Shown here: in pieces, positions 11,600 to 21,746 of the stretch
Layout of the letters: each line of letters begins with the position of its first letter
Numbering within the stretch: position 1 is the stretch's first letter
Assembly (NCBI RefSeq): GCF_025024155.1
Contig: NW_026251835.1
Span: 1-40,000 of the forward strand
Direction: 5' to 3'
Length of the DNA stretch: 40,000 nucleotides
Source: Gamsiella multidivaricata
Taxonomy: Eukaryota > Mortierellomycota > Mortierellomycetes > Mortierellales > Mortierellaceae
Notes under the pieces: generated by a model
Databases searched by the model: none
Told to the model about the DNA's origin: nothing
What the model saw: only the letters and a program-made list of their open reading frames with translations
Made by a program: the position numbers and the translations under genes

Positions 11600-13259
11600 G
11601 CACAGTGCACTTTTCTATGTATGCATTCTCTACCACTATTCGCTCAACTTGGTAATCTCCGGTCTGTACTTCTAGCATAACCCACGCACCATCCGAACCA
11701 AATAAACTACCCGCTGCTTACAAAGCCGAAAGCGATTGTTGCTCGTAGGGAGCGAGGAGAGTATGATAAACGTGTCATTAAATAGGTACAGTATAAAAAA
11801 CCCTTTTCTTTTGCTTTACCACATTTCATTACAGCATAAGCGCTTCGCTACAGCTGCAGAGTCCTGTCAATATTCGCCTTTGCGCCTCACTGGCGTCTTC
11901 TTGATGATCTTATCCTGGAACCATTCGAGGATTAGATCGTATTTCGATGCATAAACGCTGCTGCTGCCACTGTGATCGTCGTCATGCCGTGTAGGGGTTT
12001 AACAACGAGCTATTTAACTCTCCTATTAGTTGTACTTACAATAGGAGACGCCAAGCGATTAGAACTTTTGCGTGGGAATGCTTCGGTCACTTACTGGTTC
12101 ATCCTTCAGATCGAAATACAATAGCACAAAAATGGGAGATAAATGTGGGATCTGTTTAGCTAAATAATGGCTCTATATTCCATTTGGCATATATGATATC
12201 CGGCGAGATGGGGAATCGTGGCAATAAGATCCACCTCTCTGGAGTCGTTATTTGCCAATAGTCGCTGAACGGGCTTCCGCTGCACCTTTATAACGCCGTT
12301 TAACAAGGGTGGACCGATGACGGATGCTCAGGGAGACGATCGGTAATTGGGAAAGCGAGTACTGCCTTTGTTTACATATCCTCCCTCGTCCAATTGCAAA
12401 CGGTCTTACACGCCATAGAGTACTGCGCATGTGCACAGCTTAATTAGACAGTAGACAGTTTGCGAAACAAATCATCCAGTACAGTCTAAGTTTATCAAGT
12501 AGGGGCTCGCACTTTTGGTCATTGCGAAAGTCTTATCGCAAGTCCATTGCAACTTTGCAAATTCACGCTGCGCCAATAGGAGCGCTCCTTTTTCACGCGT
12601 AAGCTCATTCAAAACTAAACACAAGCAGACGCGAGCTATGCTTACACGCTTTAATTAAAGAAAGGCGATGTGTTTGCTTTTTAACTCTCTTGTTCTTATC
12701 ATCCTTCCCTCCGTCCTTCCCCATTAAAGCCCACAGAGAAGAGAGGCGGATGAGGTGCGAGAGGACGTTGTTGCTGCTGAGACGCATACGCCTGGTGCTG
12801 CTGTTGTTGCTGAGGGGAACTCTGTTGCAGCACATACTGCAGCAGCTGCTGCCGTAATGTAAAGGTGGATTGTGTGAAGCCCATTGACGAAGAGGAGTAA
12901 TAGAATAACAGACGCATGTTGGCATTTCATTTTGTATATCCAGACAAAGCCGCCTGGTAGCAAGCCAATCAAAACGCCGAATGAACTTTGCTTCTGACCC
13001 TCGAGTTCAGAGCTCAGAGGCATAGTTGAGTTTGAACTTCGAGCGAACTCGAGGGTCGAGTTCAGTTTCGCAAACTGTCTATTATCATTATAGTCCACTG
13101 CAAAGCACACTGCACATGGGCACAGCGCCTATACTAACGTAAGGATAAAACTCTATGCTCCTTCATCACTGAACTATACCTCGACCTCTTGCAATTTTTG
13201 ATGGTTGGATATGTGTTTTCGTCTCTGATCATACTCGATATACAAGACAGAAATTGTAG
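11600..13259. other. gene-poor stretch after MZT1
   Basis: I see no gene I can support. A minus-strand frame around 12700-12900 encodes Gln-rich sequence (QQQQQHQAYASQQQQ) that could be a fragment of a real exon, but it has no recognisable domain. A perfect 13-bp inverted repeat (gaccctcgagttc) lies at 12996-13008 and 13045-13057. Confidence 0.5.
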
Positions 13260-13905
13260 CAGCTGGTATGTCAGGTCTTCGTCAAAGGACGATTGTTGGA
13301 TAGCATCCGCGAATTCATCCGCGAGTTTACTCACGGCGCAGTCATCCCAATTTGCCAACCAACACACGATCAAGGATACGACTACAATGGGCACAAGAGA
13401 GCGCACGCGATGAAGTTTCAAGAAATTATGGCTGCTGATGGAATTATTTCTCACCTTCCAACCTTTTGGCCCGGATGCACACACGACGCTGATATATACA
13501 ATGGACCTCGATTTCAGGACATTTTAAGAGCGTATTCCAAGAGAGTCGATGACCGAAGCCTCGCCATTTATGGAGGCCAAGCGTATGCATTAAAGAACTG
13601 TCTAGCAGTGCCTTTCCGTGATCAATATCTGACAGGAGAGCAAAGTATTGTCCATGTCAGGATGTTAAGATGTCGCATTTACTGTTGAGCGGGGCTTGGG
13701 CAAAGTATGCCGGCAGTTTGCCTTCATTGGATACAAGAGGAATTTTAAGGAGCTATTTCCAGTCGGTCATTACTACATTATGGCAGTCCTGCTTATCAAT
13801 ATACAAATATGTATCAATGATTCTCAGAGTAGCACATATTTCAGATGCCCTGCACCAGACCTAGAGGAATACCTGACGCCTTTTGAGCAGTGGAGTAAAC
13901 CATAA
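13260..13905 (+). pseudogene. PIF/Harbinger-like DDE transposase remnant
   Basis: The frame from about 13290 to 13680 resembles the DDE_Tnp_4 nuclease core (YDYNGHKRAHAMKFQEI, ADGIISHL, CTHDADIYN). Homology then continues in another frame from about 13685 to the stop at 13905 (VERGLGKVCRQFAFIGYKRN, YFRCPAPDLEEYL), so one frameshift lies near 13680. Two expected catalytic Asp positions look replaced: the first motif reads FTHGA where the family has a D-G-T type motif, and the third reads YGGQAY where GDxAY is usual. No terminal inverted repeats or N-terminal part are visible. It is a dead fragment. Confidence 0.72.
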
Positions 13906-14847
13906 ATTGTTTCTTGATCCGCTTATTTATTAAAGCGATTGGTGTTCGTTATCCCTTCCTCTGTAGGACCAAATTCTATCCCCGGAGTAAATCCATATAC
14001 ATTTTCTTCAGTAGACAAGTATCACAATGCTAATTTACTAGCAGCCATGGAAAACCGGAGTGTTCAGATGCCTGAGGCGGTGTGGTAGTCGTAAAAGCAA
14101 TTCCTTGTTTCTAACAAACACAGTGGGACATTGCATGTAGTGCAGCAGAAGCACTACTTGGATCTGATATCAGTTTCCTTCGTCCTGACCTTATACCATT
14201 GGCACGCAGCTTTTGTTTTGACGACAGGAACATGCTTTGCAGCGTCGAGGCGGTCGTAGCTGAGATCGCGACTACGTTTGCTGATATACTTTGCGATTTG
14301 GATCCTCAATTTCCTTTTGTGTGGTTCACGATTGTTGGCGTCTAAATTGCTAAAGCTAGAGAACTAAGTTAAGGCGAAAGTCATGATGACTCGATTTGCT
14401 ACAGTTGTTCGTGTGAACTCATCTCATGATATAAGCATTGATGACTGCAATGTCCAACAGCCATAGTAATAGAGGGAGCCAGTTCCTGAGTGATCGCATC
14501 TATACGGGGTACTGTTGCCGAAGTTTCTTCGAGTCCCTGAACAACTGTTCGATTGCGGCGCAACCAGGGTTCTGCATGCTGATGACTGATGTAAATTCAT
14601 TGAGGGTAATCGTTTATTGAAGATCTGCTTAATTTAAAGATGGTTGGGCATAGAGTAATAGGGAGGGGGTCAATTCTACTGAGCTATTGAACTATTGAAC
14701 AATTCCAAAAAAAATAATCTAAATGACACATTCAAGCCAAAAACGGAGGAAAGGATAATATGAGTGAGTATCTGCAAGCGTCCTATCTGCAGTAGGTAGA
14801 GTGAGCTGGAATGAGAGAGGTACTAACAGTTAAATTACGTTGTGATT
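13906..14847. other. no gene recognised
   Basis: The stretch between the Harbinger remnant and the pogo-like element contains only short frames without recognisable motifs. It may be further decayed transposon sequence. Confidence 0.5.
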
Positions 14848-14931
14848 AAAATGTAGCTTATTGTGAATTTTGGTATTCTGTCAATTCAAAAATTTCAAAA
14901 AATATATCGAAACTTTATTCTCACTGGGCCG
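14848..14931 (+). repeat. left terminal inverted repeat of pogo-like element
   Basis: This 84-bp sequence matches the reverse complement of 17231-17313 with one substitution and one single-base gap. Confidence 0.9.
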
Positions 14932-15020
14932 TATGCCATATGTCACAAAAAAATCAGCTCATCACCATTCTCCATCGCGGCCGCGCATCTCCGCATCCTC
15001 ATTTGCAACTCAAGCCCACT

Positions 15021-17212
15021 ATGTCAAGTAACAAGCGCAAGAAGACCGCGCCGGCGGTGAAGAGATCAACGATAGTCAAGCAAGCGACAACAACAGCGAC
15101 TGTTACAACATACACTTGTGTCGACCCGGACGGACCTGCCAAGCCTGCGCAACCTGCGAAACCTGCCGCGAAGAAGAGCCGGACGAGCGTGACGGAGACA
15201 CCGGTTATTCTGGCGACTGAGCTGCCCATCCAAAGCAATCGCGCGACACTACGTCGTTGGCTTTAAAGGCAGAGTTCATAGCAGAGGTGAACGCAGCACG
15301 AGAGAACGATCCCAAGGCATCAGTCTCTTCTATCGGTAGAAGCAAAAAGCACAACTTCGATCGATCCACGGCGGCCCGCAGCATGAGAAATTCAAAAGAT
15401 ATCCTGGATAAGGTGGCAAATATGGGCCCTAGGAATTCTGCAAAGAGGACGAAGCTCTACCCGCGGACGATGGAGGTCGTTGAAAAGGTACTTTTCCTTC
15501 AGTTCAAACACGAGATCGACTCTAGTAAGAACATCGCTGCCTGGCACCTACTTTTGTCCGACATGAAGACGAATCACTCACCTATCTACAGACATTCCTG
15601 TGAACGATAGCCACCTACGGGACATGGCTGTGGACACATATTTCCAGATGCTGCCTTTTCTGGACTCAAGAATGGCGCCCAAGCCGATCGAATTCTCGGA
15701 TGGTTGGATTATAAAACTCAAGAAAAGCTATGGCATCCACGTGCATGTTGGTCATGGCGAGGAGGGCGACGTCGGCATGGACAAGCACGGCCCACGATTC
15801 AAAGAGATCACGGAGCAGCTTTCCAAGTTCAAGCCAGCAGACATATATAACTGTGACGAAGCCGGGCTGTATTTGAAGGTCCTGTCGAATAAGGCATTGG
15901 CGATTACCATTGTTCGCGACAAGAAAGTCACCAGAGTTGCCAGGGTTTCCATTCTGCTTTGCTGCAATGCTGATGGATCAGACAAGAGGATGCCATTTGT
16001 GCTTTGTAAGTCGAGAATATTGCAAGCTGTCCTCATCGTACTTGGATCATCCTTTTACAGAACTTGCTTTTCGGCATTGACATTTATATCTAGCTGCTCA
16101 TCATCCCAGAGGCTTGCATAAGGATATGAAGGAACAACTCAAGGCTGATTTTCAAGGCTCCGGGTACATGAGTCAAGAGCTTTTCAACGGCTGTCTCAAA
16201 GAGCTTGACGCCGCCATGGCCATGGAGAGACGACGTATTGCGCTGATGATGGACAGCGCACCAGGACACGGCAACACCGACGAGCTTAGACTCAGGAATG
16301 TTGAGCTCATTCGACTACCACCCAGAACAACGTCAGTTTCTCAGCCTTTGGATGCAGGGATCATCCAGTCCTTCAAAGTGAAGTTCAGTCGACATATGAT
16401 TCGCGTGGTATCTCAGTGTCGAGTAGAGCAAAGACAGAGAAGGCGACGATCTCAAACAAGCTCCTGTGGTCATGCCTGGTTTCTGCCTGGAACGATGTGA
16501 AGCTATCCACTATCCGCAACTGCTTGCCCATGTCCCTACTGTGCCTATTGAAATGAAGGAGGCCTTGCGAACAACTGACGGGGATGAGACAGATCAGGAG
16601 CTAGAGGACCTCAAGCAAGAGCTGATAGCACTGTATCCAGACCGCGCCAAGGCTATCGAATGTCAAAAGGACTTCGGAGTGCTCGCTTACTTCAGGTGTT
16701 GCGCAGGCAAAGGTCCCACCTCGCAGCTCATGGACAGCGTCAGTGCGGTGATGTCCAATAAGCAATTCAAGAAATAGTTCCGCCTCGCTGGAAGTGTTGT
16801 TGTAGTCGACGAGAACGAAGTGGATGATGATGACCCGTTGGACCTGAATTACTCATCATCAAGCTGCGACGACCGCGAGCCGGTGGTTTCCAAACGCACC
16901 CTGGAACCTCGTTCTGGTGTTCATCAATTGAACCTACCACCCGACCAGGTTTCTTCTCAAGAGTCAATCGCTTCCATGGAAGAGCCATTATGGTCAGTGC
17001 TGGATGGTATGCATCAATCTGCGACCATGTTACAAAAGATGCTCTGCCTTAGAAGGGCGGCGCAATACACAGATGATGCACCGGCATTTACACGGAAGGT
17101 TGCCGTGACTACCAGGGAATATCTGGATATGCTAACCGACATGCTGTCTTTGGAAGGGGAAATAGAGGGAATTGTGATAAGCGACAACGAGGTCTATGAG
17201 ATCGAACCATGA
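15021..17212 (+). pseudogene. pogo-like DDE transposase, inactivated
   Basis: The N-terminus (MSSNKRKKTAPAVKRST) is basic; a CENP-B/HTH-like region follows from about 15270 to 15500. Two introns are inferred, 15524-15592 and 16006-16093, both restoring phase. The DDE triad is visible: YNCDEAGLYL, MMDSAPGHGN and SQPLDAGIIQSFK. Decay is clear: a frameshift near 15250 (RATLRRWL stop versus LALKAEFIAEV), one or more frameshifts between about 16400 and 16530, and a TAG at 16775-16777 within an otherwise continuous frame. The tail is acidic (DENEVDDDDPLDLNY). Pogo-type transposases cut and paste at TA sites. Confidence 0.8.
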
Positions 17213-17230
17213 CCACGATGCTATAGACCT

Positions 17231-17313
17231 CGGCCCAGTGAGAATGAAGTTTCGATATATTTTTTGAATTTTTGAATTGACAGAATACCAAAATTCACAA
17301 TAAGCTACATTTT
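17231..17313 (-). repeat. right terminal inverted repeat of pogo-like element
   Basis: This 83-bp repeat is the reverse complement of the left end. Immediately outside it, gtagcttattgtgaa (17314-17328) repeats the terminus in inverted orientation, making a palindrome with a four-base centre. Confidence 0.9.
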
Positions 17314-17315
17314 GT

Positions 17316-18079
17316 AGCTTATTGTGAACGTGGAGTGTAGATAAATAGATAAATCGACCTTGGTGGTCGCAGACGGCTGTGCAACCCATGGCATAGACGC
17401 ACTTCCGGGTGTTCCATGAGATCATATCGTAACTCGGCGCCGACTCAAAGGGAAATGGTACACCATCCACGGTGCCAATCGCATTGGGGAAACCCTTTTC
17501 TTGCTTGAACCACCTTGATATCTCAGCCTTTCTGGCTTGGTCTGGCCAGACACTGAACCGTGATTCAAGCTCTTCTATTGCCCGGATGCATCGCCATGTA
17601 TAGAGATCTACCGACCCTTGACCAATACCCGTAGTGAAAGCAATCTTGTGTGAAGATATACCCTTGGTGCCTAGCCGATACAAGGCGACTAGAAGCTGCG
17701 TCTTGATCGGGGCCTGTGGGCGCTCTGGATTCTTGCTGATAAATTGACCGCTCCCTTGGATCATTTCGACAAGCATGTCAACTTGCCGAGACGTCATGCG
17801 AGCAGTTTTTCTGAACTTCTGGGGGGCATACTGTGGGAGGATAGTCTCTCTCAAAACTGTCGAAAAAGGCATGCGCATCCGCGGTTGGAGGTAACGGGTC
17901 TGGTGGAGGTACAAGAGTGCGTTCCAATAAGCCATAGGTATATAAGGGAACATCCCTAGGTGGATTTCCAGCTCCTTGATGTACTCCTTGCAAGCGTTAC
18001 TGAAGCCTTCCTGATACTCCCTAAGGAGGCGCTGGCGCTTGGTGTATCGGTGTCGGGGGGGGGGGGGGGGGGGGGGCAT
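17316..18079 (-). pseudogene. PIF/Harbinger-like transposase, 3'-truncated
   Basis: From an ATG at 18079 the frame encodes a poly-Pro start (made by 22 consecutive G on the plus strand at 18055-18076), then a helical N-terminal region and the front of a DDE_Tnp_4 nuclease: GISSHKIAFTTGIGQGSV, NAIGTVDGVPFPF (first Asp), WNTRKCVYAMGC and DHQGRFIYLSTLH. The expected second Asp motif should follow at once, but the frame runs into the end of the pogo-like element. The missing C-terminal half is not visible on the far side of that element. The frame can be read upstream to 18265, which I consider non-genic. Confidence 0.7.
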
Positions 18080-18474
18080 GGGGAAGAACGACAAAAAAAC
18101 CCCAAGACAATATCTTTTTAGACCAAATAAGGTATAGGACTGTTTATTCTGAATAATTATTCCAAGAGCAAAATCGATCTCAGAATTGTGCGAGGGGGTT
18201 TTGAACCCTAACATCCCAAATCGGATAGGGCTTAATGCCATGATTTTGATCTCAGAAATGCGCAAAATGGTTTTGAACTAACGTACAACGGGCCAACAAA
18301 CGTTTGGTATGATCGCGACATGTAAGATCCAGAACTCCGTGATGCAGAAGTATCAGTGTCGAGATAGGATCGCAGAGGCTACAACGAGCGGCCCTTACCC
18401 ACCGCATATATTGTAAGGTTTGAGATTGTTATGCCTTTCAACTGAACAAGACCTGTTTAGGAATGTTGCGAGCT

Positions 18475-18781
18475 CGAATAAGACCCATCGTACACGGTGC
18501 AATTCCAACATGTCGTCATGCTAGGGAGGCCCGCCGACTTGCATATATCTTTGCGATTTATTTTTGGCAAGACCCTACGGGGCAACTTATGCTAGGTATC
18601 CTACCTTTCATAGGCGATGCGGCTGGAACTGAGCACAAGTTGCCCCGTAGAGTCTTGCCAAAAATAAACCGGTGTAAAACAAGTCGGCGGGTCTCTCGTT
18701 CCAGAACCATATACATCAAGCTGAGACTTGAGAAGCATGACGACTCATTGGAATTGCACCGCGTACGACGGGTCTTATTCG
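18475..18781. repeat. 307-bp foldback (MITE-like) element
   Basis: The two halves are imperfect reverse complements: the left end cgaataagacccatcgtac pairs with gtacgacgggtcttattcg at the right, and the inner pair around tttttggcaagaccctacgg (18557-18580) pairs with ccgtagagtcttgccaaaaa (18645-18666). The arms are well over 100 bp with some internal mismatches and a loop of about 50 bp. It carries no coding sequence and is probably a non-autonomous transposon. Confidence 0.8.
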
Positions 18782-18962
18782 GGGTCACTACATTTCTATT
18801 CGAAGGTCGCGAAATTTGAAAACCGGTCTTAGTCAGAAATAAAAAATAAAAAATATAAAGGTTGGTAGGTTGCCCAGCGTCTCGTATTTCTCCAACAGTA
18901 CTCACATTCATCCACAACACATTGAACCTCGTCTGCCCACCACTTGAGCTCCATTTATCACC

Positions 18963-20219
18963 ATGCGATCGATAGTCAACCTTGTTCCTCTCGTACTCCT
19001 GTCCCTCAGCCTTATCAATGCCGCCCCTGTGGAGGTTCCTGGAGTTGTCGTTCCCCCGGAAGCCCCCAACAAGTCGGTTCACGAGGAGCCAATTGACCCC
19101 AATGATATCACTGCGCCGTATCCCGTCAACAAGGGCTACATCTCCAACGGCGAGATCAATGAGCCTCCACCAAAGCCTTTCACTCCTGCCGGCGGCCTCG
19201 CACTGGATGAGACCCCCATCTACCACCCGCTCTCTGACTTCGACTTTCAGTCGCTTAACCTTGCCCTTTACACCGAATGGATTGAGCTTGATCTATTCCG
19301 GTTCGCTCTAGAAAAGTTCTCGCTTGAGGACTTTGAGGAGGCCGGCTTGAACAAAGCCGATAGAGCACTCGTCGCCTACATGGCGGATCAGGAGGTTGGC
19401 CACGCTACCAACGTCTACAACATGCTCGGCCCTGCAGCGGCCAAGCCCTGCAAGTACCAGTATCCGTTCCAGACAGTCAGGGAGTTTATTACCTTTAGTA
19501 AGCAACTCACACGGGTTGGCGAGGCCGGTGTCGCTGGCTTCCTTGAGCACCTCGACTCGCGGGCGTCGGCGCAGCTGCTGCTACAGACGGTCACTACTGA
19601 GGCACGCCAGCAGATGGTCTTCCGCCAATTTGAGGGTCTTTTCCCAATGCCAGTATGGTTCCAGACAGCCATCACGCAGAGCATGCAGTGGACATTGCAA
19701 GCACGCTACATTGTTTCCTGCCCCGAGATCAATCACAAGCATCCTCTGATCTGGCAGGTGTTCCCCGCGCTGTATATCACCAATAACCCTAACAGCACTG
19801 ACCCGAACTTTGGCCCCGCCATCTCGACCGAGCGTCCAGCACTCAGTTACCCCGGACGGGAGGTCGAGTTCGAGTTTGAGACCCCTGGCAAGAAGGTGGG
19901 CCCTGACGGTAGATACACCACCACCAGCACCGCCGGCGCACCCAAATTTGTTGCATGGATCAGCCAGCTTAACGTCACGTACACGCCACTTGAGGGCGTC
20001 GAGATGTTCAACTCCGACGGCTTCGACGTCGGTAAAGCCACCACAAAGCAGCCCGACGTGCCTGACCTGTATCCGGGCCTCACCACTGAAGGCCAACCAG
20101 TCATCAACGGAACAGTGTTTGTTGCGCTCGTTGACGATGACGTCTTTGTCACGCCCTCAAACTTGACTGAATTGAATTCGCACGTAGTTGCCGGCCCTGC
20201 TCTCTATCAATCTGGTTAA
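18963..20219 (+). CDS. Rds1-like secreted protein with ferritin-like domain
   Basis: A single uninterrupted frame of 418 aa. Residues 1-20 are a signal peptide (LVPLVLLSLSLINAA). A ferritin-like helical domain covers about residues 85-260: FDFQSLNLALYTEWIELDLF, DQEVGHATNVYNMLG, EHLDSRASAQLLLQTVTTEA and FRQFEGLFPMPVWFQ. The E..H pairs within EWIELD and QEVGHA are typical of ferritin-like folds. Fungal Rds1-type proteins are stress- or starvation-regulated; the molecular function is not established. Unlike the multi-exon genes in the left block, it has no intron and is visibly GC-rich with C/G-ending codons. It lies between a foldback element and gene-poor DNA, which raises the question of a different origin. 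An AT-rich TATA-like stretch (aaaaaatataaagg) lies about 100 bp upstream. Confidence 0.85.
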   Translation: MRSIVNLVPLVLLSLSLINAAPVEVPGVVVPPEAPNKSVHEEPIDPNDITAPYPVNKGYISNGEINEPPPKPFTPAGGLALDETPIYHPLSDFDFQSLNLALYTEWIELDLFRFALEKFSLEDFEEAGLNKADRALVAYMADQEVGHATNVYNMLGPAAAKPCKYQYPFQTVREFITFSKQLTRVGEAGVAGFLEHLDSRASAQLLLQTVTTEARQQMVFRQFEGLFPMPVWFQTAITQSMQWTLQARYIVSCPEINHKHPLIWQVFPALYITNNPNSTDPNFGPAISTERPALSYPGREVEFEFETPGKKVGPDGRYTTTSTAGAPKFVAWISQLNVTYTPLEGVEMFNSDGFDVGKATTKQPDVPDLYPGLTTEGQPVINGTVFVALVDDDVFVTPSNLTELNSHVVAGPALYQSG

Positions 20220-20458
20220 AATGGACAATTCATCCTGTATCAATCAAACGATAATATGGACCTAATAAAACAGTTCGGCATGAACGTTTTAATACATATT
20301 AACGCTTCAAAAAAACATATCACGAAACATTTGCATACAAAGGCAATTAAAACAGATGATAAGATGTTGATACTAAGTTTTCCATAAGCCAAAGTTGTCA
20401 TGTACCGTGAGCGATACTGTGTTTGTGCTTGACATGGTCGCGGGGGACATACAAGATG
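20220..20458. other. intergenic, convergent ends
   Basis: AT-rich region between the Rds1-like stop and the stop of the small minus-strand gene; probably holds both 3' ends (aataaa at about 20264). No gene seen. Confidence 0.4.
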
Positions 20459-20884
20459 TCAATAGCGAAGTGTATTACTCTTTATGTCTTCACTTAGAGC
20501 AGTTTCTTGGTCTTTAAATACCGCCCTTCGCATTGCCTTCTTGGATCGATCTTGGTCTTGCTGTTCTTCCGCACTTCGCTTGAACTCTTTCAGTTGATCG
20601 AGGAATTTCAGGTGGCGCTCCGGGAAGATCTGCACGCGTCAGTCCCTCTGGCTCTTCAAGCTGATAATAAGCTGATCAGCACAGTTGGCGAAGTTAATTG
20701 AGGCATTGAACTAATAATTGCGGCTGTATATCATCAAATAAATGACGAGCAATAATACAGCCCACACTGAAAAGCAAAGTAGCGCCTACTTACACTCCCA
20801 TCTCGCTCACCATTGAGTTAAACATTGATAACTACTGAAACCCGTGGTACTCACCGCGGCGCGAAGATATATCCTTTTGATCAT
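20459..20884 (-). CDS. hypothetical 66-aa basic/helical protein (two exons)
   Basis: Two exons, 20884-20855 and 20629-20459, joined in phase 0 with donor GTGAGT and acceptor GCGTGCAG. The first exon encodes MIKRIYLRAA, the second begins IFPERHLKFLDQLKEFKRSA and ends DIKSNTLRY. The product is a charged, helical small protein with a basic, slightly hydrophobic N-terminus, the look of small mitochondrial proteins. I do not recognise the family. The intron (225 bp) is longer than most here, so an extra internal exon is possible. The second exon looks more secure than the first. Confidence 0.42.
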
Positions 20885-21077
20885 GCAAAAAAAATGTCAA
20901 ACATACACCAGATCTTTCATACAGTTCAACGCGCAGTGAAGACCATTTATTTTGTTTTCTACGCGCTGGCTAGCTTTTTTTTGTTTTTTATCTTTCTTCT
21001 AGTGCTAGATCAGATACATAACTTGAGAGTAGCCTCCATAGACTCAGGTCAGATATAGATCGTTGTATAGGCGTATT

Positions 21078-21746
21078 TTATTGGTGGTACTCAGCTGGCA
21101 TCGCCTTCCATGGACACTTGTTTTCCTTGAACTCCTCCAAATGTCGTGCCCACCTAATCGAGTAAAAAAGGAGTGAGTTCTAGATCCAAATAAGGCTGAC
21201 ATGAAAACTGAAGGTGGGACCTGGTCAGGTCTAACAACTCTCTGACCGCCTCTCACAATACCCTGGCTCTATGAACGAGTTTGCACGCGCCGTCGAACGT
21301 ATTTAGCTTCTGGAGCTTAGCCATGTTCTTCTTCGCGAAGTCGAGTCCTCGTTCGATCAGAATGCAGTTTGTGGTTGTGTAGTTGTCGCTGTTAAGTATT
21401 AGTTAACATTTTGTAGCGCGTTATAATTTTTTTGTGGAGGCGCGTTTGTGACCAAAACGCGATTTCAGAACACATCAGCTCTCGTGTTTTGTAACACGCC
21501 AAAATGTTCAAAAAATGATGGGCAGCATCAAGATGAACGAAGCCAACCACCAACCCGATCCCTACGCCATTCTAGTCAGAACTCCAACAGCTACTATCTG
21601 ACCTGGAGCAGCTCATCATTCTTACGTTCAACGGTGACGATGAAGGAACAGAGGATGCAATCGTGCTGTACCACCTTGTTGATGGGAGGTGATGGCGGAG
21701 GGGAAGGAGAAGAAGCTGGAGATTCGTCATGTGATGGTTGTTTCAT
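21078..21746 (-). CDS. hypothetical 119-aa protein (three exons)
   Basis: Exons 21746-21595, 21388-21257 and 21153-21078 join in phase 2 at both junctions. Donors are GTAGCT and GTGAGA; acceptors are CTTAACAG and CGATTAG. The N-terminus is Pro/Ser-rich (MKQPSHDESPASSPSPPPSP). The rest is predicted helical: VVQHDCILCSFIVTVERKND, LIERGLDFAKKNMAKLQKLN and LWARHLEEFKENKCPWKAMP. It has several Cys but no clear twin-CX9C spacing. I do not recognise the family. The consistent phasing and helix-like periodicity argue that it is real. Confidence 0.55.

Larger units (their letters stand above)
14848..17313 (+). mobile_element. pogo-like (Tc1/mariner superfamily) DNA transposon
   Basis: A 2,466-bp unit bounded by near-identical inverted ends (14848-14931 and 17231-17313; one mismatch and one 1-bp gap) contains a degenerate pogo/Tigger-type transposase reading left to right. 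The outer end begins AAAATGTAGCTTATTGTG. I could not identify the TA duplication expected for the superfamily; the right end runs directly into an inverted copy of its own first bases. Its right border abuts a truncated Harbinger transposase. Confidence 0.82.

Noticed and set aside
12699..12917. Minus-strand Gln-rich frame as a gene
   Set aside because: Low complexity only, no clear start, splice partners or domain.
18079..18265. Upstream extension of the Harbinger-like frame
   Set aside because: The sequence before the G run holds two related direct copies of gatctcagaa..gttttgaa and does not look coding.
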